Source: Bacteroidota bacterium
Lineage (GTDB): Bacteria > Bacteroidota > Bacteroidia > Cytophagales > Cyclobacteriaceae
Length of the DNA stretch: 64,000 bases
Reading direction: 5' to 3'
NCBI GenBank assembly: GCA_016866385.1
Contig: VGMU01000004.1
Location: forward strand, 1 to 64,000
The translations under genes and the position numbers were made by a program. The notes under the pieces were generated by a model, which worked only from the letters and a program-made list of their open reading frames with translations, did no database searches and was not told the DNA's origin. Below, one piece after another: positions 8,700-15,936 of the stretch. How positions within the stretch are numbered: position 1 is the first letter of the stretch; each line of letters begins with the position of its first letter.

Positions 8700-10073
8700 A
8701 TGAAAAAAACCGTTGTCCTCGATATTGTCGCGCTTTCTCCCAGAGTAATTGGAGAACATACCCCATTTCTAAAGAAATGGATCGCAAGCAAGCACCAAGC
8801 GGTGGTGGAGCCCGTGCTTCCAGCAGTGACCTGCTCTGCTCAATCTACTTACCTTACGGGAAAGTGGCCATCTGAAAATGGCATTGTTGGCAACGGCTGG
8901 TACTTCGAAGAGGAATGTGAAATCAAGTTTTGGCGGCAGTCCAACAAGTTGGTACAAGGTGAAAAAGTTTGGGACCTGCTGCGCAAAGAAGACCCTAATT
9001 TTACCGTGGCCAACCTGTTTTGGTGGTACAACATGTACAGCACGGCGGATTTTGCGGTGACCCCAAGGCCTCTCTATCCGGCTGATGGCCGGAAGTTGCC
9101 CGACTGCCATTCCCAACCTATGGAACTGCGGGACCGCCTGCAAGCGGAGTTGGGCCCCTTTCCTCTCTTTAGCTTTTGGGGACCCGCGACGACGATTGCT
9201 TCCAGCCGCTGGATTGCGGAGGCAGCCAAAAAAGTAGACCAGTGGCATAACCCTACATTGAACCTGATTTATTTGCCGCACCTGGACTATTCCTTGCAGA
9301 AGTATGGCATTGACTTCGCCAAGATTGGGAAAGACCTGCGGGAAATTGACGACCTGGCAAAGGACCTGATTACCTACTTTGAAAGTCAAGGAACTCAGGT
9401 GCTGCTCCTTTCCGAATACGGCATTACTTCCGTGTCGAAGCCGATCCATCTCAACCGAATTTTTAGAGAGAAGGGCTGGATTCAAGTGAAAAATGAATTG
9501 GGTTTGGAGACCCTTGATGCAGGTATCTCGAAAGTCTTTGCCGTAGCGGATCATCAGGTCGCCCACGTGCACGTGCAAGATCAGTCCTTACTTGCCGAGG
9601 TGAAAGCCCTCCTTGAAGCGATTCCAGGAGTGGAAAAGGTGTTGGATGCCCAAGGGAAAAAAGACGCGCATTTGGATCATGCCCGTTCAGGGGATTTGGT
9701 GGTCGTAGCGGAGGCCGATTCCTGGTTTACCTACTACTTCTGGCTGGACGATGCCAAAGCCCCCGATTATGCCCGCTGTGTGGATATCCACCGGAAGCCC
9801 GGCTACGATCCGGTGGAACTGATAATGGATCCCTCCATCCCCATTCCCATGCTGAAAGTGGGGACCAAACTCATCAAGAAAAAGCTCGGCTTTCGCTACT
9901 TAATGGATGTGATTCCTTTGGATGCGACTCTTGTTAAGGGAGCACATGGTCGTGTCCCAGAATCGGATTTGGACAAGCCGCTCTTGGTTTGTGAGGCTTC
10001 CTTGACACAAGAAACACGCATCGCTCCCACGTCAGTGTTTGACCTGATCGTAAAGGCAGTACAGGGGAGATAG
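8700..10073 (+). CDS. eboF: EboF, divergent alkaline-phosphatase-superfamily protein
   Basis: 457 residues of nucleotide pyrophosphatase/phosphodiesterase type, no signal peptide. The first metal Asp (D8, VVLDIV) and the nucleophile Thr (T44 in PAVTCSAQST, followed by LTGKWPSENGIVGN) are present. The second half departs from the canonical pattern: D196 is followed by Q200 instead of His (HLDYSLQKYG), and the usual SDHG reads SEYG (238-241). The last metal His survives in GAHGRVP near residue 415. It may therefore bind fewer metals or use a different reaction. It closes the cluster; the convergent methyltransferase gene ends 18 bp away. Confidence 0.86.
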   Translation: MKKTVVLDIVALSPRVIGEHTPFLKKWIASKHQAVVEPVLPAVTCSAQSTYLTGKWPSENGIVGNGWYFEEECEIKFWRQSNKLVQGEKVWDLLRKEDPNFTVANLFWWYNMYSTADFAVTPRPLYPADGRKLPDCHSQPMELRDRLQAELGPFPLFSFWGPATTIASSRWIAEAAKKVDQWHNPTLNLIYLPHLDYSLQKYGIDFAKIGKDLREIDDLAKDLITYFESQGTQVLLLSEYGITSVSKPIHLNRIFREKGWIQVKNELGLETLDAGISKVFAVADHQVAHVHVQDQSLLAEVKALLEAIPGVEKVLDAQGKKDAHLDHARSGDLVVVAEADSWFTYYFWLDDAKAPDYARCVDIHRKPGYDPVELIMDPSIPIPMLKVGTKLIKKKLGFRYLMDVIPLDATLVKGAHGRVPESDLDKPLLVCEASLTQETRIAPTSVFDLIVKAVQGR

Positions 10074-10091
10074 AACTAAATAAAGAAGTTC

Positions 10092-10709
10092 TTACCCCGT
10101 TTTCTCCATCAAAAATACCCCCATCTCCCGTTGTCCATAGACTAGGACCGTCTTGGGGGCTTCGAGAAATCGGAATCCCAGGCGTTCCAGTTGCTGCAGC
10201 CCTTCAGGCAGCAATACATAGCGTTCGGATCCGTCTGGTAGGGCGTACCGACCTTCGCCTAAGTCCTGACTGTCTTCCAGGAGGTTGCCAAAACCGGTAC
10301 ACATCCGCACCCAGAAAATTCCTCCGGGCTTCAGTACCCGATGGATTTCAGCGATCATCTTCCAAAAATGGGTATGCCTCTCTGCAAAGTGGAGTACGGC
10401 CGAACTGAGGACCGCATCAAATGCCGCTGCATGAAAAGGGATGGCAGCACCATCGCCCACTTGAAAGCGGTGGATGTCTGTTTCAGGATTTAGTGATTTG
10501 GCCAGGTAGCGGCAATATTGGATAGCGACCTCATTCGGATCGATGCCAAAAATGGAATAGTTTTTTTGCAGGAAATACACGGCATTTCGACCCTCTCCAC
10601 AGCCCACATCCAAGATTTTCATGTCCTTGGTAAATCGACCTTTGAGGAGTTGGTCTAGCAGGTAGTTATCCACATTACCTAGAAGGCCGTTGAGTTCATC
10701 GATTTCCAT
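10092..10709 (-). CDS. Class I SAM-dependent methyltransferase
   Basis: 205 residues. SAM motif I is ILDVGCGEGRN at about residues 33-43, followed by an acidic residue in FGIDPNEVA and the motif AFDAVLSSAVLHF. It is a type-11 methyltransferase with an unknown acceptor. Its start (ATG at 10709) lies inside the last codons of the patatin gene, a 14-bp overlap on the same strand, so the two are co-transcribed, patatin first. It converges on eboF with no clear terminator between them. Confidence 0.85.
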   Translation of the reverse strand: MEIDELNGLLGNVDNYLLDQLLKGRFTKDMKILDVGCGEGRNAVYFLQKNYSIFGIDPNEVAIQYCRYLAKSLNPETDIHRFQVGDGAAIPFHAAAFDAVLSSAVLHFAERHTHFWKMIAEIHRVLKPGGIFWVRMCTGFGNLLEDSQDLGEGRYALPDGSERYVLLPEGLQQLERLGFRFLEAPKTVLVYGQREMGVFLMEKTG

Positions 10710-11598
10710 CTTCCAATAGGTCTAGGGCAGCAATAGCTTTGATTCGCCCCACTTCTATCAACTCCGCAGCACGGTGAAATTCCAGGGTTCCAGCTTGTTT
10801 ACGAGAGACCTTAATCTGAACGTCTACGGGATAGTTTTCAAGAAGTAGTTGGCAATACCGGTCTTGTAGCAGGTCAAAAGATCGGGTGACGAGCTCCAAT
10901 GCCGAATAGCTGCGCTGGTTTTCTTTCTTTTTTTCTTCTGGAAAATAGGCCTTCACTTTGCCTTGATACTCCTTTACCCAACTGGGTAGTGCAAGTCCTT
11001 GGGGCTTGCTCGCGGGTTTAGTAGGGAGTTCCAAGTAATGTTCATCCAAGCCATTGGTGTCTACCACTACTACTTTATGGGCATGTGGATCAGAAATTAA
11101 GGAAATGGGCACGGGGTTGAGGACTCCTCCATCGATAAAGTGCCTTTTTTCCACTTTGGCAGGTAAAAAAACCGAAGGAATGCTCCCTGAGGCGCGGATA
11201 GCTGTATATAAACTCCCTTGCCTAAAAACCTGTTCTTTTCCTGAATTCACATCCACGGCATTGCATGAAAATGGCAAGAGCAGGTCTTCTATGTTTTGAT
11301 CGGGAATGACTTTTTTCAAGGCTTGAAATACCTTTTCCCCTTTGATAAACCCTCTGCTAGAAAAAGTAAAATCCATCAAGGAAAAGACATCCAATCGGTC
11401 CAAATGGCAAATCCAATCTTTAAATTCATGAAGCTTTCCAGCCGCATACATGCCTCCCACTAGGGCTCCTGCTGAGCAGCCTGCGATTTCGGCAATCGTA
11501 TAGCCTCTGCGCTCCAACTCTTCGATCACCCCCACATGCGCCAATCCCCTCGCTCCACCGCTACTCAATACCAATGAAACTGTTTTGTTTTTTGACAT
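10696..11598 (-). CDS. Patatin-like phospholipase
   Basis: The ATG at 11598 gives 300 residues beginning MSKNKTVSLVLSSGGARG, the usual start of bacterial patatins; a further ATG 14 codons upstream is less likely. The oxyanion motif is SGGARG (13-18), the nucleophile S42 lies in GCSAG and the dyad Asp D156 in DGG. The protein should be a cytoplasmic or membrane-peripheral serine lipid acyl hydrolase. It is divergent from the VOC gene (60 bp apart) and overlaps the following methyltransferase gene, suggesting a two-gene operon. Confidence 0.88.
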   Translation of the reverse strand: MSKNKTVSLVLSSGGARGLAHVGVIEELERRGYTIAEIAGCSAGALVGGMYAAGKLHEFKDWICHLDRLDVFSLMDFTFSSRGFIKGEKVFQALKKVIPDQNIEDLLLPFSCNAVDVNSGKEQVFRQGSLYTAIRASGSIPSVFLPAKVEKRHFIDGGVLNPVPISLISDPHAHKVVVVDTNGLDEHYLELPTKPASKPQGLALPSWVKEYQGKVKAYFPEEKKKENQRSYSALELVTRSFDLLQDRYCQLLLENYPVDVQIKVSRKQAGTLEFHRAAELIEVGRIKAIAALDLLEDGNR

Positions 11599-11658
11599 AT
11601 ATTTAGGGTACAATTTGCTTCCAACCCCTGAACACATCACCCAACGAAACTAAGCATT

Positions 11659-12081
11659 ATGTCTGAATTAAAACCCTTTCACCTCGCTTTTCCTATCCGT
11701 GACATCGAAGAAACCCGCCTGTTTTATGGGGATCTGCTGGGTTGTGACATTGGCCGCAGCACCGACAAGTGGATTGATTTCAACTTCTTTGGTCACCAGC
11801 TGTCTGCTCACATCAAGCCGGATGAACTTGCTAACGCCAAAACAAACGAGGTGGATGGAAAAAATGTTCCTGTGCGTCACTTTGGGGCTATTCTCGGTTG
11901 GGAGGAATGGCATGACCTTGCGGACAAGCTTAAAGCCCAGGGCATTGAATTTGTCATTGAGCCCTACATTCGATTCAAGGGGGAGGTAGGAGAACAGGCC
12001 ACCATGTTTTTCTTGGATCCTTGCGGCAATGCCTTAGAATTTAAGTCTTTTCAAGATCCATCACAGATTTTTGCGAAGTAA
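11659..12081 (+). CDS. VOC-family (glyoxalase/dioxygenase fold) protein
   Basis: 140 residues made of two beta-alpha-beta-beta-beta modules. The N-terminal [21 protein letters not shown] and the C-terminal [17 protein letters not shown] are typical VOC signatures. Metal ligand candidates are the first His (H8) and the Glu in ALEFK. The substrate is unknown. It is the first gene of a compact three-gene run: the next gene starts 5 bp after its stop, at a TTG. Confidence 0.85.
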   Translation: MSELKPFHLAFPIRDIEETRLFYGDLLGCDIGRSTDKWIDFNFFGHQLSAHIKPDELANAKTNEVDGKNVPVRHFGAILGWEEWHDLADKLKAQGIEFVIEPYIRFKGEVGEQATMFFLDPCGNALEFKSFQDPSQIFAK

Positions 12082-12086
12082 TTCCC

Positions 12087-13151
12087 TTGAACGCACTGTC
12101 CCTATCCGCTCGCCTTGGTAAAAAGCTCCTGCTAGAAGGAAAAGAATACCTTTTCTTCAACGGGACCTCTTACCTAGGCTTGGATGGCTTGGAAAGTTAT
12201 AGGTGGATGGTGGAAAGCAATGTACAGAAGTGGGGGATGCATCATGGGTTAAGTCGAACCAACAATGTTCGACTTTCGGTTTACGAGACCTTTGAGGATT
12301 TTTTTTCAGCTCAGGCTGGGGCTGAGCGTGCTGCACTTTTCAGTTCCGGCTACTTGGCAGGGATCGCTGCTTGCCAATACCTTTTTCCCAAAGTAGATCA
12401 ATGCTGGACTGCACCAGATGCGCATCCTGCAATCTTGCCCTCTGGTGTACAAGCTGATTCCTCGCTGAGTTTTTCCCAATGGACAAATTCCTGCTTGGAG
12501 CGCGCTTCGCGATTGCCTTCACAGCAAATTCTGATCCTTGGCAATGCGGTAGATCCCCTTAAAGCAGAAATTCATCCCTTCGACTGGGTCTTGGCTATTG
12601 CTGAGAAACATGAAGTAACTTTGCTCATTGACGATAGCCATGCCTTCGGGGTTCTGGGAAATGGTCTTTACGGTACCTATTCCCAATGGAAGCACAAAAG
12701 CATTCAACTCTTGGTATCTGGTTCCTTGGGAAAAGGCTTGGCCACGCCTGGAGGAATAGTCCTGGGATCGGAAGACATGATACAGGGGATTAAATCCCAA
12801 TCCATTTTTGCAGGAGCATCTCCCCCTTCCCCGGCCTTGATTCAAAGTTTGATGGATGCACAGGATCTCCTACATCAGCAACAGAGAAAATTGAAGGAGC
12901 TGATCTCCTTTTTTTACCAACAGAGTAGTCAGCTGTCCCAAATCAGGGGTAACCAAAACTTTCCTGTATTCGTGTACTCTTCGGATGCGTGGACAGAAAA
13001 ATTGCAAGAGCAGGGCTACATCACCTCTTCTTTTTCTTATCCTACTTCCAAGAGCCCCAAAGTCAATCGAATCGTACTCTCGGCGAGTCATTCCCAGGAA
13101 GAGCTAAGTGCTTTACTCCAAATTTTAACCCATCTCGCAGCCTCCTTATGA
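12087..13151 (+). CDS. PLP-dependent acyl-CoA:amino acid acyltransferase-like enzyme (BioF/Kbl family)
   Basis: 354 residues if started at the TTG at 12087, 5 bp after the VOC stop; no ATG fits the family N-terminus. The fold-type I signatures are HGLSRTNN, DDSH (182-185) and the PLP lysine K216 in SGSLGKGLATPGG. This places it with 8-amino-7-oxononanoate synthase and 2-amino-3-ketobutyrate CoA ligase. It lacks the GSR element of true BioF and is about 30 residues shorter, so biotin synthesis should not be assumed. It overlaps the next gene by ATGA, so the two are translationally coupled. Confidence 0.82.
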   Translation: MNALSLSARLGKKLLLEGKEYLFFNGTSYLGLDGLESYRWMVESNVQKWGMHHGLSRTNNVRLSVYETFEDFFSAQAGAERAALFSSGYLAGIAACQYLFPKVDQCWTAPDAHPAILPSGVQADSSLSFSQWTNSCLERASRLPSQQILILGNAVDPLKAEIHPFDWVLAIAEKHEVTLLIDDSHAFGVLGNGLYGTYSQWKHKSIQLLVSGSLGKGLATPGGIVLGSEDMIQGIKSQSIFAGASPPSPALIQSLMDAQDLLHQQQRKLKELISFFYQQSSQLSQIRGNQNFPVFVYSSDAWTEKLQEQGYITSSFSYPTSKSPKVNRIVLSASHSQEELSALLQILTHLAASL

Positions 13152-14380
13152 AGAAGTACTTGATATCCCTGCTAGCATCCATCCTTATTTCAGCGTGTAA
13201 TTCGGAGCCCCCAGTGCCTTTTGTGGAGGGATTGGAAGAGTACCCTACATTGCAAAAGGTCCTTGCAGATACCGCTAAATACCAGGTCCAAATTCTCTAC
13301 ACGCAGATCGACCGCAACGAGCATGGGAATCCCCTCTTTACTACCTACTCCTTCAATGTAAATGATTCTCGATATTTCTATCCAGCTTCCACGGTAAAGT
13401 TGCCCATTGCGCTGCTGGCATTGGAATGGTTGGAGGAGCAAGAGGGGAAAGGATTGACTTTGGAAACGACCATGCTGACCGACTCGGTACGCCCATCCCA
13501 ACTCCCTGCATGGAGCGATTCAAGTGCTGAAAATGGCCTACCCAGCATCGGGCATTACATCAAAAAAATACTGCTTGTCTCCGATAACGATGCCTCCAAT
13601 CGCCTGTATGAATTGCTAGGGATGGATTATATCAACCAAAAATTGAAGGAAAAGGGGCTTGGGAATTCGGTGATTACCCAGCGCTTGAGTTTTCCCATTT
13701 CTCCGGAGGAAAACCGTCAATTTAACCCCATTCGATTTGTGGATACCGCTGGAAAGACCCTTCTGGAAATTCCTGCTAGACAAGCCGATAGTGCCTATGT
13801 GGTACCTGGCTACCCGAAGTTGGGCCGGGCCTACTATAGAAATGACACCTTAATGCAGGGGGGGATGGACTTTTCTTACAAGAATAAATTTTCCCTTGCC
13901 GACTTTCATGGGGTGGTGCAGCGGACAATCTTTCCTGAAGCCTTTGTTGGTATAGAGAGGTTTAATCTAAATGAGGAGCACCGAAATTTTGTGCTCAAAT
14001 ATATGAGTATGCTACCAAGAGAAAGTGACTTCCCTAGGTACGATACTGCCGAATTTTACGACAGCTATTCCAAGTTTGTCAAGTTTGGAACAGACAAAGC
14101 TCCGATTCCAACCCGCTTCCGATTGTTCAACAAAACCGGATGGTCTTACGGGCACCTGATTGATGGTGGCTACTTTGTGGATTTTGAGACCGGTGTGGAG
14201 TTTTTCGTCTCTGCAATTATCTATGTCAATGAAGATCAAATTCTCAACGACGATCAATACGAGACGGAAGAGGTGAGTTTACCCTTCTTTGCAGAATTGG
14301 GAGAGTATTTGTACCAACGGGAATTGAAAAGAAAGAAACAGCTCCTACCGGATTTGAGTAAATTCAAGATGGGCTGGTGA
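13148..14380 (+). CDS. Class-A beta-lactamase-like serine hydrolase lipoprotein
   Basis: The ATG at 13148 overlaps the preceding stop (ATGA) and yields a lipoprotein signal with ILISAC (Cys17). The 410-residue protein carries the penicillin-recognising motifs: S81-TV-K84 (SxxK), S145-D-N147, and K329-T-G331. This is the DD-peptidase / class A beta-lactamase set. At 410 residues it is longer than a class A beta-lactamase, and it carries a long insert between SDN and KTG. A periplasmic peptidase or amidase role is as likely as antibiotic resistance. It ends the VOC / PLP enzyme / hydrolase operon. Confidence 0.85.
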   Translation: MKKYLISLLASILISACNSEPPVPFVEGLEEYPTLQKVLADTAKYQVQILYTQIDRNEHGNPLFTTYSFNVNDSRYFYPASTVKLPIALLALEWLEEQEGKGLTLETTMLTDSVRPSQLPAWSDSSAENGLPSIGHYIKKILLVSDNDASNRLYELLGMDYINQKLKEKGLGNSVITQRLSFPISPEENRQFNPIRFVDTAGKTLLEIPARQADSAYVVPGYPKLGRAYYRNDTLMQGGMDFSYKNKFSLADFHGVVQRTIFPEAFVGIERFNLNEEHRNFVLKYMSMLPRESDFPRYDTAEFYDSYSKFVKFGTDKAPIPTRFRLFNKTGWSYGHLIDGGYFVDFETGVEFFVSAIIYVNEDQILNDDQYETEEVSLPFFAELGEYLYQRELKRKKQLLPDLSKFKMGW

Positions 14381-14414
14381 TTTTTTTATATAGAGTAGGC
14401 CAAACCCATCCTCC

Positions 14415-15833
14415 TTAGTAAACGGTTTCAGCACCTATGAGCGCCACCATGGGCCTGGGGTAATTTTGGAAGGCAAAGGAGCGAACTTCCCAGGGTTGAT
14501 GCACATCAAACCCCGCGATGGACCGTAATTCTGGGATCCAGAGCCGTACAAAGTCTCCATTTCGGTCATATGTTTTTGCTTGACGAAGGATATTGAAGTA
14601 GCGATTTTCTCTGGGATCGTTGCCAACCCCAGCCACATACATCCAGTTGCCCCAGTTGGAGCAGGGATCATAGTCTATCAATTGGCTTTCAAAGTAGCTT
14701 GCTCCCCAAGTCCAATCTATTCCCAAATCATTGACCAAGAAGCTTGCAACAAGCTGTCGACCTCTGTTGGACATAAATCCAGTAGCTTGGAGCTCTCGCA
14801 TGTTGGCATCCACAAATGGAACTCCTGTCTTCCCCTCTACCCAGCGCTGAAATTGCGCTTTGTCCCTTCTCCAGGAGTCCATTTGATTTCGGATACCTTT
14901 TCTTAGGAAAATTTTATTCCCGTGCTTTTTGGCTATAAATCGAAAATAATCTCTCCAAATCAACTCAAGTACCAACCAGTAGGTACTTTCATTTTTTATT
15001 CTTTCTTTTTCGTAACGCTTCACTTCTGTGTAAATCGTACGGGGAGAAATACAACCCAAGGCAAGCCAAGGGGAGAATTTGGAACTGTAGTCCATACCTA
15101 TCAATCCATTACGCGTCTCCTTGTAGCTTTTGAGTAGGTCCTTTTCCCAAAAATAGGACTGGAGTCGCCTCCATGCTGCGGATTCTCCTCCACGTATCTC
15201 AATTCCCGAGTGCACCTCTGCCTTGGGGCGATCCAGTCCGTAGCTCTTTAGCGTTGGAGTCCCTGTAGCATACTTGCTTAGGGCTTCCATAGGGTAATTT
15301 ATTGCAGTGGGTCTAGCAAAGGGGGCCCGAACCTTACTTTGCTTTTCTACTTCTTTTCTAAATTGCGTAAATACTTCAGGGAGCTGCTTGATAGGAAAGG
15401 GCAGGTCGTCCTTGTGGTATAAGGTGCTTTGCCAGAAACTTTCACAAGCAATCCCCAAAGAGAACGCTTTCTTTTCTACTTCACGATCCACAGCCCGCTC
15501 TTCGGAAGTGACTTCCTTGGAAAAGAAAATGGCAGAAGCCCGAATTTCTTTTGCAAAAGAAAGCATTACGTCTTCTGGTTTCCCTTGAAGCAGCACTAGA
15601 TCTGCGCCAAGCTCTTGGAAGGAAGTTTTGAGATCTTTTAAGGACTCCAATAAGTAGGAAATGCGGAAATGACCTGTTTTATGAAATCCCAGAGAAGTTT
15701 TTTCCAACATCCTTGGATCCAGACAGTAAACGGGAACTACTTCTCCCCCCTGTTGGATGGCTCTGACCAGGGTCTCGTTATCTTCGAGACGAAGGTCATT
15801 GCGCAGCCATACCACAATTCTAGAGCTCTTCAT
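14415..15833 (-). CDS. DASH-type cryptochrome/photolyase
   Basis: 472 residues. The N-terminal alpha/beta domain starts VVWLRNDLRLEDNETL, and GFHKTGHFRISYLLESL is characteristic of CRY-DASH. The C-terminal FAD domain contains WRDYFRF, NMRELQATGFMSNRGRQ and DYDPCSNWGNWMYVAGVGND, typical of the FAD pocket. CRY-DASH proteins repair cyclobutane dimers in single-stranded DNA and may sense blue light. It is transcribed alone on the minus strand. Confidence 0.9.
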   Translation of the reverse strand: MKSSRIVVWLRNDLRLEDNETLVRAIQQGGEVVPVYCLDPRMLEKTSLGFHKTGHFRISYLLESLKDLKTSFQELGADLVLLQGKPEDVMLSFAKEIRASAIFFSKEVTSEERAVDREVEKKAFSLGIACESFWQSTLYHKDDLPFPIKQLPEVFTQFRKEVEKQSKVRAPFARPTAINYPMEALSKYATGTPTLKSYGLDRPKAEVHSGIEIRGGESAAWRRLQSYFWEKDLLKSYKETRNGLIGMDYSSKFSPWLALGCISPRTIYTEVKRYEKERIKNESTYWLVLELIWRDYFRFIAKKHGNKIFLRKGIRNQMDSWRRDKAQFQRWVEGKTGVPFVDANMRELQATGFMSNRGRQLVASFLVNDLGIDWTWGASYFESQLIDYDPCSNWGNWMYVAGVGNDPRENRYFNILRQAKTYDRNGDFVRLWIPELRSIAGFDVHQPWEVRSFAFQNYPRPMVALIGAETVY

Positions 15834-15936
15834 GAGCGACTAACAGACTGTGTAATTAAAGTGTTTGAAAAATTTTGATAAAACTTTTTTCAGAAGTTTT
15901 AAAAATCAAATGATTTTCAGGGCAACTGGAAAAGAC

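Noticed and set aside
8769-9578. Minus-strand open frame of 269 codons opposite eboF
   Set aside because: It lies inside a well-supported gene and shows no recognisable motif; treated as a shadow frame.
10064-10098. GGGG...AGAACT / AGTTCT...CCCC between the convergent eboF and methyltransferase genes
   Set aside because: The stem is short and interrupted, and no T-run follows on either strand, so I did not call a terminator.
12087-13151. Assignment of the PLP enzyme as bioF for biotin synthesis
   Set aside because: No biotin genes are nearby and the GSR element is missing; the more general acyltransferase call is safer.
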